DNA of 64,000 nt, from contig VAZV01000132.1 in the NCBI GenBank assembly GCA_005884765.1, positions 1-64,000 on the forward strand. Reading direction: 5' to 3'. This document shows positions 9,740-18,895 of this stretch, in pieces; the stretch's first letter is position 1, and each line of letters starts with the position of its first letter. The position numbers and the translations under genes are program-made. The notes under the pieces were generated by a model that ran no database searches, was not told the DNA's origin, and was given only the letters and a program-made list of their open reading frames with translations. This DNA comes from Alphaproteobacteria bacterium (GTDB taxonomy: Bacteria; Pseudomonadota; Alphaproteobacteria; Rhizobiales; Xanthobacteraceae).

Positions 9740-10561
9740 TCACTTCACTGGTTTCATCGGGGCATCAGGTGCGGGCATAACTCCCGCGGCTGCGCCCCAC
9801 ACCGATTGGTCGAAATTAACGATCGCGCCCGTCATGAGTCCCGCATCATCAGAAACAAGGAAGTTCACCGCGCGGGCCGCTTCCTCCGGATCGATGAGCC
9901 GGCCGAAAGGAAGTCGGCTCGCCGCTTTTTCCATCCAGTCCGGGTCGCCACTCTCGGCGGCCTGAAGCTGCCGTTCGTTGTCCGAAGCCATCCAGCCGAC
10001 GTTGAGCTGGTTGACACGGATACGGTTGCGCATCACCGAGAAAGCAGTGTTCGACGTTAATGTCGTCAGCGCGCCCTTGGACGCGCAATAGGGATTAATG
10101 AAAGGCTGGCCAGCGAGCGCCGAGATCGAGCCGATGTTGCAGATCGCGCCTTCGACGCCATCGCGGATCATCAGCTTGATCGCTTCCTGCATGAGAAAGA
10201 AGGGTCCGCGCACGTTGATTGCGAACATTCTGTCAAACAGATCGGGAGTGGTGTCGAGGATCGTACCGCGTTCAGTTGACGCGCCAGCATTCACAAGCAC
10301 ATCCACGCGGCCGAAACGCTCGTCGGCTTCGGCAATCATGCGTCGGCAATCCTCGACGGATGCGAAATCGCCGCGCACGAAGAGCGTAGGAACCCGAGAA
10401 GTCGCGGCGATTTCCTTGGCAACCGTGGCCCCGCGATTTTCGTTGCGCCCGGTGACGATAATCCCCGCAGCGCCGGCTGCCGCCAATCGCCGGGCGATTG
10501 CTGCGCCGAGACCCTGTGTCGCGCCGGCGATCACGCACACCTTGTGATCCATGCGATTCAT
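9740..10561 (-). CDS. short-chain dehydrogenase/reductase (SDR)
   Basis: A 273-residue classical SDR. The cofactor motif GATQGLGAAIARRL is near residue 13, NAGAS follows, and the catalytic Ser and YxxxK appear as IGSISALAGQPF and YCASKGAL. Its ATG overlaps the TGA of iolE by four bases, so the two are translationally coupled. Inference: it oxidises or reduces a cyclitol intermediate in the same pathway. Non-iol SDRs of this kind often stand in for or extend inositol dehydrogenases. Confidence 0.88.
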   Translation of the reverse strand: MNRMDHKVCVIAGATQGLGAAIARRLAAAGAAGIIVTGRNENRGATVAKEIAATSRVPTLFVRGDFASVEDCRRMIAEADERFGRVDVLVNAGASTERGTILDTTPDLFDRMFAINVRGPFFLMQEAIKLMIRDGVEGAICNIGSISALAGQPFINPYCASKGALTTLTSNTAFSVMRNRIRVNQLNVGWMASDNERQLQAAESGDPDWMEKAASRLPFGRLIDPEEAARAVNFLVSDDAGLMTGAIVNFDQSVWGAAAGVMPAPDAPMKPVK

Positions 10562-11457
10562 TGCACGACCTCATAGCCAGCAAATGCCATGACGCGCACC
10601 AGTTCCGCGTGTCCTTTTTTTGCCATTGCGAGCGGTGGACTGATCTTCGGATCCTGCTCGGCCTCGACCACAAACCAGCCCTCATAGCCATAGGAGGCCA
10701 GCCGTCCGACGATGGAGGCGAAGTCGAGCGAGCCGTCGCCAGGGACGGTGAAGGCGCCTTTTACGACCGCGTCAAGAAAGCTCTCTGTGTTACGGTCAAG
10801 CTTGACGATCACATCCATGCGAACATCCTTGGTGTGAACATGCGTGATGCGCTTGTGGTGCTTGTCGATGACACGCATGACATCGCCGCCCGCAAAAGCC
10901 ATGTGGCCCGCATCGAACAGCAGCGGGATGCCTTCGCCCGAGTATTTCATGAACATGTCGAGCTCCGGCTCGGTCTCGATCACGGCGGCCATGTGGTGGT
11001 GATAGGACAGTGGCATGCCCTGCTCGGCGCACCATTCGCCAAACTTCGTCATCTTGCGGGCATAGACCTTGATTTCGTCCTCTGAAAGCTTGGGCTTGCT
11101 GGCAAGCGGCTTCGAACGGTCGCCCTGAATGGTACGGGCGCACTCGCCGTAGACAATACAGGGCGCGTTGACCGCCTTGAACAACGCCATTTGTTGGGCA
11201 ATGCGTTGCTTTTCCTCTTCCATGTCGCCGTCAAGCAGCAGACCGGAGAACCAGCCGCCGCAGACGCTCATCTTGTGGGCTTTCAGGATTGGGCCAAGCA
11301 CTTTCGCGTCCATCGGAAAACGGCGGCCTGTCTCCATGCCGGTGAAACCTGCCGCACTCGCTTGACTCAGACATTCTTCCAGCGAAACGTCGTCGCTCAG
11401 TTCCTCAAGGTCGTCATTCCACCATGCGATCGGAGCGATACCCAACTTCGCTTTCAT
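10558..11457 (-). CDS. iolE: myo-inosose-2 dehydratase
   Basis: A 299-residue TIM-barrel enzyme of the xylose-isomerase-like family that removes water from 2-keto-myo-inositol to give the trione that IolD cleaves. Visible family features are the N-terminal GIAPIAWWNDDLEEL, GFTGMETGRRFP, VCGGWFSGLLLDGD, SYHHHMAAVIET, LLFDAGHMAFAGGD, HVHTKDVR and EAEQDPKISPP, which carry the metal ligands. The length is normal. The start follows CAGGAGATTTTT. A perfect 12-base palindrome (11471-11482) lies just upstream of that site. Confidence 0.93.
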   Translation of the reverse strand: MKAKLGIAPIAWWNDDLEELSDDVSLEECLSQASAAGFTGMETGRRFPMDAKVLGPILKAHKMSVCGGWFSGLLLDGDMEEEKQRIAQQMALFKAVNAPCIVYGECARTIQGDRSKPLASKPKLSEDEIKVYARKMTKFGEWCAEQGMPLSYHHHMAAVIETEPELDMFMKYSGEGIPLLFDAGHMAFAGGDVMRVIDKHHKRITHVHTKDVRMDVIVKLDRNTESFLDAVVKGAFTVPGDGSLDFASIVGRLASYGYEGWFVVEAEQDPKISPPLAMAKKGHAELVRVMAFAGYEVVQ

Positions 11458-11470
11458 AAAAATCTCCAGG

Positions 11471-11482
11471 AATATCGATATT
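11471..11482. promoter_or_regulatory. perfect AT-rich palindrome upstream of iolE
   Basis: The sequence AATATCGATATT is its own reverse complement. It sits in the 47-base gap between iolD and iolE, immediately before the iolE ribosome site, within GGAATATCGATATTGG. A related GGAATATTTATTG occurs at 13400-13412 between the regulator and iolD. Possible operator of the RpiR regulator; unproven. Confidence 0.4.
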
Positions 11483-11504
11483 GGTCATTTAGGCGACGGC
11501 GGTA

Positions 11505-13346
11505 TTAAACGCCGACACGCTGTTTCTTGCGGCGCTCGAGCTGATCCTTTGAGGCTTCGAGAACGCTTTCGCGGGCGCTGACCTGCGGCACGCCGACGTC
11601 CCACCAGGCATCGCCGGGTGTCCAGGTGAAAGCGTCGGAGACGATGGTCAAAACCGTGGTGCGGTCGGTGCTCTTGGCCCAGTCCATTGCCGCACCGAGA
11701 TCGGCGAGGCTCTCGACCTTGCGTGCGAGCGCTCCCATCGATTCGGCGTGTTTGGCAAAGTCCACGGAGAACGGTTGCTTGACGCGGCAATCCTTGATCA
11801 GGTTGTTGAAGCTCGCGCCGCCCTTGCCGTTCTGCAGCCGATTGATCACGGCATAGCCGCCATTGTCACAAACGATCAGGATGATCTTGTGGCCGGTGAG
11901 AACGGTCGAATAGATATCCGAGTTCATCATCATATAGGTGCCGTCACCCACCATGACGATTGGAACGCGGGTCGGATCGGCCATGGCCGCGCCCCAACCG
12001 GCTGCAATCTCGTAGCCCATGCAGGAGAAGCCGAACTCGCAGTCAAAAGTATTGGGCTGTTTGACGCGCCAGTTCTTCATGACTTCGCCGGGCAGGCCGC
12101 CGGCGGCGGCAATGAGATAGTCGCGCTCGCCAGCATGGGAACTCACGATACCAACTACCTGCGCATAGGTCGGAAAAGGTTCGTTGGTGGGTTTTTGATA
12201 GGAATCGAGCGCCGCGTTCCATTTGGCAAACTCGGATTCGCCGTGGTTTGTCCATTTGGCGTCCGCCTTCCACCCTTTGAGAGAGGCTGCCAGTTCGGCC
12301 AGGGTTTCGCGCGCGTCGCCAATGACCGCGAGGGCCTGATGCTTGGTCGCGTCAAAGCGCGCAGCGTTGATCGAGATGAATTTTGCGTCTGGCGCGAAGC
12401 ACGTCCATGAGCCGGTGGTAAAATCCATCAAGCGGGTGCCGATAGCCAAAATGACATCGGCCTCAGCCGCCAGAGCGTTGGCCGATGTCGAGCCAACAAT
12501 GCCGATCGGGCCGATATGGGCTGGGTGATAATGCGTGAGCGCACCCTTGCCTGCGATGGTCTCTGTAACCGGAATGCCGTGCTCCGTTGCAAACGCGCCG
12601 AGAACATCTTCGGCGCCGGAATAGCGCACGCCTCCGCCTGAAATGATCAGGGGTTGCTTGGCGCTTTTGAGAATTTCGAGCGCCTGAGCCAGACGATCCT
12701 TGTCGGCGCGCGGACGCGGAATGACATGGACGGTCGGTTCGAAAAAGGCTTCCGGGTAATTCCAGGCCATTTCCTGCACGTCCTGCGGCAGCGCGATGAA
12801 AGCCGGGCCGCAATCCGCCGGATCGAGCAGGACAGCGACAGCCTGTGGCAGCGACGAGACAATCTGTTCCGGGTGGGTAATGCGATCCCAATAGCGCGTC
12901 ACGGCGCGGAAGGCATCATTGACGTTGATCGAAGGGTCACCGAAATGCTCAACCTGCTGCATTACCGGATCGGGACGGCGATTGACGAATGTGTCACCGG
13001 AGAGCAGCAAGACCGGCAGGCGGTTGGAATGGGCAACGCCTGCGGCAGTTACCATGTTCAAGGCACCTGGCCCGATGGAGGAGGTGGCGACCATGATCTG
13101 GCGGCGGCGTTTGGCTTTGGCGAAGCCTATGGCAGCCAGCGCCATCGATTGCTCGTTCTGGCCACGCCATGTCGGTAGCGTATCCTTTACGGCTTCCAAA
13201 GCTTCGGACAGACAGGTGACGTTGCCGTGGCCAAAAATGGCGAAGACGCCGGGAAACAGCATCTCCTTTTTGCCATCAATGATCGTAAATTGATTGCACA
13301 GATAGCGAACCAGGGCCTGCGCCATGGTGCAGCGAACCGTTGACAT
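11505..13346 (-). CDS. iolD: 3D-(3,5/4)-trihydroxycyclohexane-1,2-dione hydrolase
   Basis: A 613-residue ThDP-dependent enzyme that hydrolyses the cyclic dione produced by IolE to 5-deoxy-glucuronate, the ring-opening step of inositol breakdown. The N-terminal pyrimidine-binding domain has GVFAIFGHGNVTCLSEAL and RGQNEQSMALAAIGFAKA. The C-terminal pyrophosphate domain carries the GDG-N motif as MVGDGTYMMMNSDIYS, then VCDNGGYAVINRLQNGKGG. The length and order fit the family. The start ATG is preceded by GGGAGGAAC. It is the first structural gene after the regulator. Confidence 0.95.
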   Translation of the reverse strand: MSTVRCTMAQALVRYLCNQFTIIDGKKEMLFPGVFAIFGHGNVTCLSEALEAVKDTLPTWRGQNEQSMALAAIGFAKAKRRRQIMVATSSIGPGALNMVTAAGVAHSNRLPVLLLSGDTFVNRRPDPVMQQVEHFGDPSINVNDAFRAVTRYWDRITHPEQIVSSLPQAVAVLLDPADCGPAFIALPQDVQEMAWNYPEAFFEPTVHVIPRPRADKDRLAQALEILKSAKQPLIISGGGVRYSGAEDVLGAFATEHGIPVTETIAGKGALTHYHPAHIGPIGIVGSTSANALAAEADVILAIGTRLMDFTTGSWTCFAPDAKFISINAARFDATKHQALAVIGDARETLAELAASLKGWKADAKWTNHGESEFAKWNAALDSYQKPTNEPFPTYAQVVGIVSSHAGERDYLIAAAGGLPGEVMKNWRVKQPNTFDCEFGFSCMGYEIAAGWGAAMADPTRVPIVMVGDGTYMMMNSDIYSTVLTGHKIILIVCDNGGYAVINRLQNGKGGASFNNLIKDCRVKQPFSVDFAKHAESMGALARKVESLADLGAAMDWAKSTDRTTVLTIVSDAFTWTPGDAWWDVGVPQVSARESVLEASKDQLERRKKQRVGV

Positions 13347-13462
13347 GCACGTTCCTCCCGAAATTCTTGATCGCCTTCAGTGCTGCATATTCGGTTTCAG
13401 GAATATTTATTGTCAGTTCGTATTTTTAGCAAGATAAATTGCCAAAACCAGATCGTTCAACA

Positions 13463-14410
13463 TCATAGCCTGGAAGAATGCCTTTGCCGTCGCGTTTGCG
13501 CGGCAGTCCGATGATGAGCCATCTCGGTCACAGTCGGAATTCGCGGCGTCGTGTCCCGGCTCGGCTGGAGCAGGGCGGCCGTTGCCATGGCAATGCACTG
13601 GACCAAACACATCGGTGCAGCGAGAGACCGGGAGAACAAATATTCGTCCTCCGGAATCGTGAAGAGAATCCGAGCGTCTTTTGCGAGGGGCGACAACTGG
13701 CTGTCGGTAATGGCTATGATCGAAGTTCCATTGGTCACGGCCACGTCGGATATGACGACGACTTCCTTCGCATAATGTCGAAATGCGATCGCAATCAGGA
13801 CGTCGCGGTCGGTCATGGTCGCCGCCATTTCTTGCGCCAGACCTCCAGCAGGGTCGAGAAGGACGATGCGGCGGCGCAGCATCGTCAGAAGATATCTGAG
13901 CAATGATGCGATAGGTTCGGATCGAAGTTGTCCGGCAATGTAAATCGTTTCAGCCTGCACGAGCAGTTTGGCGGTGCCGGCAAGGGTTTTTTCCGATATG
14001 CTTTCGAGAAGATCTTGAAGAGCCGCCATGTCGCGCACGACCAGATTCCGTAAATAACCGAGACTGCCGTGGTCCTTATTTCGTGAAAGTTCACTTTCGA
14101 GAGCGCTGATGCGCTCCCGAAACCCGGGGGCGGCAGTGGCAAGCCTCGTCTGAAAAACCGATTGCAGCTGCTTAAAGCCAGAATAGCCGAGGCTTTGGGC
14201 GAAGCGGACGAGGCTCGACGGATGCGTCCCGCATTTGGCCGCGACGGCATTGATCGATTCGAGCGCCACCACATTTGGATTCTGCGTCAAGAACCGCGCG
14301 ATCTGCTGAAATCCTGTCGACAAACTCGGATATTCGCGGGTGATCAAATTGACGATCCCCTCATAATTTCTTGGGATTGTCGCTGCTGGTCCGCTGCGTT
14401 TGGCTGGCAT
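13463..14410 (-). CDS. MurR/RpiR-family transcriptional regulator
   Basis: A 315-residue regulator. The N-terminal HTH domain spans about residues 15-90 (LSTGFQQIARFLTQNPNVV, AKCGTHPSSLVRFAQSLGY), and the SIS sugar-phosphate-binding domain spans about 135-275 (ETIYIAGQLRSEPIASLLRY, ISDVAVTNGTSIIAITDS). Location at the head of iolD-iolE and divergent from iolG suggests it controls both arms in response to an inositol intermediate, as IolR does in other rhizobia (inference). The basic, low-complexity C-terminus (last 40 residues or so) is unusual. Confidence 0.88.
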   Translation of the reverse strand: MPAKRSGPAATIPRNYEGIVNLITREYPSLSTGFQQIARFLTQNPNVVALESINAVAAKCGTHPSSLVRFAQSLGYSGFKQLQSVFQTRLATAAPGFRERISALESELSRNKDHGSLGYLRNLVVRDMAALQDLLESISEKTLAGTAKLLVQAETIYIAGQLRSEPIASLLRYLLTMLRRRIVLLDPAGGLAQEMAATMTDRDVLIAIAFRHYAKEVVVISDVAVTNGTSIIAITDSQLSPLAKDARILFTIPEDEYLFSRSLAAPMCLVQCIAMATAALLQPSRDTTPRIPTVTEMAHHRTAAQTRRQRHSSRL

Positions 14411-14882
14411 TGCCGTTCCTCGCCCGCGATTCCATCGCTGGCCTGAAAGTTACTTCCAATTTTCCTGCCTTAGTGCACCGCCGTTATTTGATGCCTGCCG
14501 CAAGCATCAAAAAAGTTCATTTGGCGAAGTGGAAATTATTGTTGCATATCTAAAAATAAGCAATGATAATTGTTGAGGGCAAATGCCCCAGCAAACTGGG
14601 AACTGCGGAGCGTCCCTGAAGTCGACAGCGCAGGTTTGCTCGCTGCTTAAAACAAAAAACAGTTGAACCGCACAAGCGGTTGCGATGACGGAGGTAAGCC
14701 TGACGGACAGTTTCATCACGTCCTAACGACCATGCATCAATGTGCTGGCTCTCGAGGTTTAATCACCTCGAAACGCCGTATAGGACGAAGTTGCTCACAC
14801 CACGAATGCCCTTCGCGTCAGCGCTTCTATGAGTGTCTGCCGAAGGGGGCGGCTGAGCTCGAGATAGACCGGAGTTTCCAAT
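14411..14882. promoter_or_regulatory. divergent control region between regulator and iolG
   Basis: This AT-richer 470-base spacer separates two divergent transcription units and should contain both promoters. An imperfect inverted repeat has arms at 14534-14545 and 14560-14571 (10 of 12 positions pair, 14-base spacer). Just beside it is GGAAATTATTG, resembling the GGAATATTTATTG element at 13400. I see no gene in it. Confidence 0.5.
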
Positions 14883-15875
14883 ATGCTGCGAGTTGCGGTT
14901 CTTGGTGCTGGACGAATTGGAAAGATCCATGCGGCCAATGTAGCGGGAAATCCGAAGGCAAAGCTTGTCACGGTTGCCGATCCATTCGGCACCGCGGCCG
15001 GGAATCTGGCCGACCATCTTGGTTGTGAGGCCTCGCTTGATCCCATCAAGGCGATTGAGCGAACCGATGTCGACGCCGTTGTCGTCGGCACACCGACGGA
15101 TACCCACGTCAGTTTGACGCTTCATGCGGTGAAGATGGGAAAGGCCGTGCTTTGCGAGAAGCCGATCGACCTCGACATCGCCAAAGTGGACGCTGCTGTG
15201 CATGAGATCGAACGGCTCAACGGTCGCGTCATGGTGGCATTTAACCGCCGCTTTGATCCCAGCGCCCGGCAACTCCGCCGATCGATCGATGCCGGTGAAA
15301 TCGGCGACGTGCGCCAGGTCATCATCACCAGCCGCGACCCGGGAATGCCGCCGCATGAATATGTTCGTCATTCCGGCGGAATCTTTCGCGATATGGTGAT
15401 TCACGATTTCGACATGGCGCGCTGGCTGCTCGGCGAAGAGCCGATCGAGGTCATGGCGACGGCGAGCCGACTTGTGGATTCGGGATTGGCCGAGCTGGAC
15501 GATTTCGACACGGTCATGGTGCAGATGCGCACGGCTTCGGGTCGGCAATGCCATATCAACTGCTGCCGCGAGGCGGTCTACGGCTATGATCAACGGATGG
15601 AAATCTTTGGATCGGCCGGAATGCTGCTGAACGAAAACCTGCGAGCGACCACTGTCCGGCGTTGGAGCAAGACCGAAACGGAAGCGCGCGAGCCTCTCCT
15701 GAATTTCTTCCTGGAGCGATATGCCGACGCCTACAAAGCCGAACTCGATCAGTTTGTCGGCGCACTCGAAAGCAGCTCGCCAATGCCTACTACCCCCTAT
15801 GACGGCCGCCAGGCGCTTCGTTTGGCCGACTGCGCGCTCGAGTCCGTCTTGACGGGCCGAGCTGTCAAAGTCTGA
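14883..15875 (+). CDS. iolG: inositol 2-dehydrogenase
   Basis: A 330-residue Gfo/Idh/MocA dehydrogenase that most resembles IolG, which oxidises myo-inositol to 2-keto-myo-inositol with NAD. Motifs: AVLGAGRIGKIHAANV at the N-terminus, VLCEKPIDLDIAKVD with the catalytic-loop lysine, NRRFDPSARQL, and RDMVIHDFDMARWLLGEEP, which holds the substrate-binding Asp/His pair. ATG 14883 follows CCGGAG. It is the first gene of the rightward arm and faces the RpiR regulator. Confidence 0.92.
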   Translation: MLRVAVLGAGRIGKIHAANVAGNPKAKLVTVADPFGTAAGNLADHLGCEASLDPIKAIERTDVDAVVVGTPTDTHVSLTLHAVKMGKAVLCEKPIDLDIAKVDAAVHEIERLNGRVMVAFNRRFDPSARQLRRSIDAGEIGDVRQVIITSRDPGMPPHEYVRHSGGIFRDMVIHDFDMARWLLGEEPIEVMATASRLVDSGLAELDDFDTVMVQMRTASGRQCHINCCREAVYGYDQRMEIFGSAGMLLNENLRATTVRRWSKTETEAREPLLNFFLERYADAYKAELDQFVGALESSSPMPTTPYDGRQALRLADCALESVLTGRAVKV

Positions 15876-15897
15876 TCAGAATTAGGATTGGGACGGC

Positions 15898-17019
15898 ATG
15901 CGTAATATCGGCGTAGGCGTCATTGGCACCGGCTTCATGGGCAAGGCGCATAGCGTTGCCTATCGGGCCGTTGCAGGCATTTTTCCGGGCAGCCTGTGGC
16001 CTGTTTTGCAATCAGTTGCAGACATCAACGGGGAAGCGGCAGAGCAAGCCGCCAAACAATTCGGTTTTCGCCGTTGCCGAACTGATTGGCGGGCTCTCGT
16101 CGAAGATCCGGATATTGAGGTCGTTTCGATCACGACGCCAAATGTCGTTCATCGCGAAATGGCTCTTGCGGCCGTCGCGGCAGGCAAGCACGTTCATTGC
16201 GAGAAGCCGATCGCGCCAAACGCCGATGCCGCAAAAGACATGATGGACGCCGCTGAGGCTGCCGGCGTCGTGACGCAGGTTGGTTATAATTACATCAAAA
16301 ATCCGATGCTGAAACTAGCGCGCTCCATGGTTGCGGCTGGGGAACTTGGAGAAATCACCGGCTTTCGCGGCCTTCACGCTGAAGACTACATGTCGGATCC
16401 GGAAGCTCCCTACAATTGGCGTCTGGATGCCAGCGGTGGAGCTGGCGCCATTGCCGATATCGGCAGCCATATCATCGGAATGGCACGCTTTCTTCTCGGC
16501 CCTATCAGCCACGTCGATGCCGATTTGGAAACCGTGGTCAAAAGCCGCCCAGTTACTGCCGGCTCGTCGGAGCGACGCGCCGTCGAAGTCGATGATATTG
16601 CGCGCCTTAACGTGCGATTTGAGCGCGGATGCCGCGGAACGATTGAAGCAAACTGGGTGGCGACAGGCCGAAAAATGCAGCTTGGTTTTGAATTGACCGG
16701 CACAAAGGGGTCTCTTGTCTATACGCAGGAACGCCTCAATGAACTGCTTCATTATCGCGCTGGCGGTGATCCATGCCATAGCGGTTATACCCGTATCGAG
16801 GCAGGGCCCGCCCACCATCCCTATGGGTTGTTCTGCGTCGCGCCGGGTCACCAGCTTGGCTTCAACGATCTCAAGACGATCGAAGTTGCCGAATTCCTGG
16901 AAGCTATCGCTGGTGGAGAGAGGCGGGGGCCGGATTTTCGCGAAGCCTGGGAAATTCAGAAGATCATCGATACGGCAGTTCGGTCATCTAAATCGCGGAC
17001 GTGGCAAGCGATAGAGTAG
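15898..17019 (+). CDS. Gfo/Idh/MocA-family oxidoreductase
   Basis: A 373-residue enzyme with GVIGTGFMGKAHSVAY at the Rossmann turn, HCEKPIAPNADAAKDM in the EKP loop and GGAGAIADIGSHIIGMARFL in the C-terminal domain. This longer subgroup often acts on more highly modified cyclitols or glycosides. It starts 22 bases after iolG and is followed at once by an isomerase gene, so it belongs to the same transcript. The substrate is unknown. Confidence 0.88.
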   Translation: MRNIGVGVIGTGFMGKAHSVAYRAVAGIFPGSLWPVLQSVADINGEAAEQAAKQFGFRRCRTDWRALVEDPDIEVVSITTPNVVHREMALAAVAAGKHVHCEKPIAPNADAAKDMMDAAEAAGVVTQVGYNYIKNPMLKLARSMVAAGELGEITGFRGLHAEDYMSDPEAPYNWRLDASGGAGAIADIGSHIIGMARFLLGPISHVDADLETVVKSRPVTAGSSERRAVEVDDIARLNVRFERGCRGTIEANWVATGRKMQLGFELTGTKGSLVYTQERLNELLHYRAGGDPCHSGYTRIEAGPAHHPYGLFCVAPGHQLGFNDLKTIEVAEFLEAIAGGERRGPDFREAWEIQKIIDTAVRSSKSRTWQAIE

Positions 17020-17040
17020 GCGCAGGTCTAAGGTCGTCAC

Positions 17041-18003
17041 ATGAAACTGGGTTTCGTTTCCGATTCGCTCGCGCACCTGGGATTTGAGGAAGTCCTGGAG
17101 ACTGCCGCTGAACTCGGTCTGGATGGCGTCGAGGTCAACACCGGCAACTGGTCGTCGGCGCCGCATTTCGACGTGAACAGAATGAAATCGAGTGCCGACG
17201 CACGCAAGGCCTTCACCGAAGCCTTTGCATCGCGCGGCCTCAAGCTGATCGCCCTCAACGCAAACGGCAACCAGCTTCACCCGGTGACCGGCGACACACA
17301 GTCGGCGTGTCTTCACGATACGATCCGCCTCGCCGGCGAGATCGGTGCGAAGAAAGTCTGCCTGATGTCCGGCCTGCCCGGGGGCGCTGTCGGTGAGACT
17401 ACTCCAAACTGGATCGTTTCCTCCTGGCCTCCCGAGACCCAGACGATCCTTCAATGGCAATGGGATGAGGTGCTCTTTCCCTATTGGCGCAAGCTGGTCG
17501 ATCTCGCCAGGTCGAGCGGCGTCGAGCGGCTCGCCATCGAATTGCATGGCAACCAACTCGTCTACAATGTGCCATCGCTCCTGAAGCTCCGAAAGGAAGT
17601 CGGGCCGATGGTCGGCGCCAATCTTGATCCGAGCCATCTGTTTTGGATGGGGGCCGATCCACTCGCCGCGGTCGATGCGCTCGGTAGTGCAATCTTCCAC
17701 GTCCACGCAAAGGACACATTCCTGAACGGACCCAGGCAGGCGACCACCAGCTTGCTCGAGAACGGCTCATTGATGGACGTTGCCGCGCGCTCCTGGAGCT
17801 ACATCACGCTCGGCTTTGGGCACAGCGAAGAGTGGTGGCGGTCGTTCTGCTACCGGCTCCGTATGAACGGCTACGATGGCTGGCTTTCGATCGAGCATGA
17901 AGATGTCATGCTCTCACGCATCGAGGGCCTGCGAAAGTCGGTCGCGCTGCTCAAGGCTGTGATGCCGATAGAAGTGAGCGATTACGCTCCTCCAGCGATT
18001 TGA
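17041..18003 (+). CDS. sugar phosphate isomerase/epimerase (xylose isomerase-like TIM barrel)
   Basis: A 320-residue AP-endonuclease-2-fold protein. The expected metal-binding stretches are present in order: GVEVNTGNW, AIELHGNQLVYNVPS, GANLDPSHLFWMGADP, FHVHAKDT and LSIEHEDVMLS. Related genes in inositol loci (IolI/IolO/IolM types) interconvert or cleave keto-inositols, so it may supply a substrate to IolE. This remains an inference from position directly after two dehydrogenases. Confidence 0.85.
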   Translation: MKLGFVSDSLAHLGFEEVLETAAELGLDGVEVNTGNWSSAPHFDVNRMKSSADARKAFTEAFASRGLKLIALNANGNQLHPVTGDTQSACLHDTIRLAGEIGAKKVCLMSGLPGGAVGETTPNWIVSSWPPETQTILQWQWDEVLFPYWRKLVDLARSSGVERLAIELHGNQLVYNVPSLLKLRKEVGPMVGANLDPSHLFWMGADPLAAVDALGSAIFHVHAKDTFLNGPRQATTSLLENGSLMDVAARSWSYITLGFGHSEEWWRSFCYRLRMNGYDGWLSIEHEDVMLSRIEGLRKSVALLKAVMPIEVSDYAPPAI

Positions 18004-18154
18004 TTGCCGCACATGGGACGTAACGTGACAGTCAACCGATCATCCAAATTTTAGGCCTGGCCGGCGATCAAGTAGTAGGCAACAGATTTTGTAATCTATG
18101 ATAAATAGCTGAACAAGAGCGGCCAGAAGAGCTGCGTACCAGGGAGGCATCAAA

Positions 18155-18895
18155 GTGGCTCTGCTTGAAGTTCGCAACGTATCGAAGAGCTTTGGCGCTA
18201 TCCACGCGGTAAACGACATCAGCTGGTCGGTCGAGCCCGGCGAGGTCGTGGGGTTGATGGGTGACAACGGTGCCGGCAAGTCCACCCTGGTCAAGCTGAT
18301 TGCCGGGAATTTTCCGCCAACGGAGGGGGAAGTTCTCGTCGACGGTGAGGTCTGCCACTTCCATAAGCCCATCCAGGCGCGCGCCAAGGGCATCGAAGTC
18401 GTCTACCAGGATCTCGCGCTTGCCGACAATCTCACCGCCGCGCAGAACGTGTTCCTGGGCCGCGAGCTAAACAAGGGGTTCTGGCCCTTTCGGGTGCTCG
18501 ACAAGCAGGCGATGATCGACCGCTCGGCTGGACTGTTCGACGAGTTGAAATCCGAAACGCGACCGCGCGATCTGGTCAAGAAAATGTCAGGGGGCCAGCG
18601 CCAGGCGGTGGCCATCGCCCGCACCCGGCTTTCCAATGCCAAGCTCGTCCTGATGGACGAGCCGACCGCCGCCATCTCGGTGCGACAGGTAGCCCAGGTG
18701 CTCGAACTCATTCGCCGTCTGAAGCACCAGGATGTGGCGGTCATCCTGATCAGCCATCGTATGCCCGACGTGTTCGCGGTGAGCGACCGAATAATCGTCA
18801 TGCGGCGCGGCGCCAAGGTTGCCGACAAGGCAACCGCATCGACCTCGCCGGAGGAAATCACTGGCCTGATTACGGGAGCGATCCGTGCAGCATGA
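18155..18895 (+). CDS. sugar ABC transporter ATP-binding protein (single-domain, FrcA-like)
   Basis: A 246-residue ATPase with Walker A GDNGAGKST, signature MSGGQRQAVAIAR, Walker B LVLMDEPTAA and an H-loop ISHRMPDV. It holds only one ATP-binding domain, whereas most importers of this CUT2 class use a fused double ATPase, so a homodimer is expected, as in FrcA. GTG 18155 follows GGGAGG. Together with the next two genes it makes a complete importer, probably for inositol or a related sugar (context). Confidence 0.9.
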   Translation: MALLEVRNVSKSFGAIHAVNDISWSVEPGEVVGLMGDNGAGKSTLVKLIAGNFPPTEGEVLVDGEVCHFHKPIQARAKGIEVVYQDLALADNLTAAQNVFLGRELNKGFWPFRVLDKQAMIDRSAGLFDELKSETRPRDLVKKMSGGQRQAVAIARTRLSNAKLVLMDEPTAAISVRQVAQVLELIRRLKHQDVAVILISHRMPDVFAVSDRIIVMRRGAKVADKATASTSPEEITGLITGAIRAA

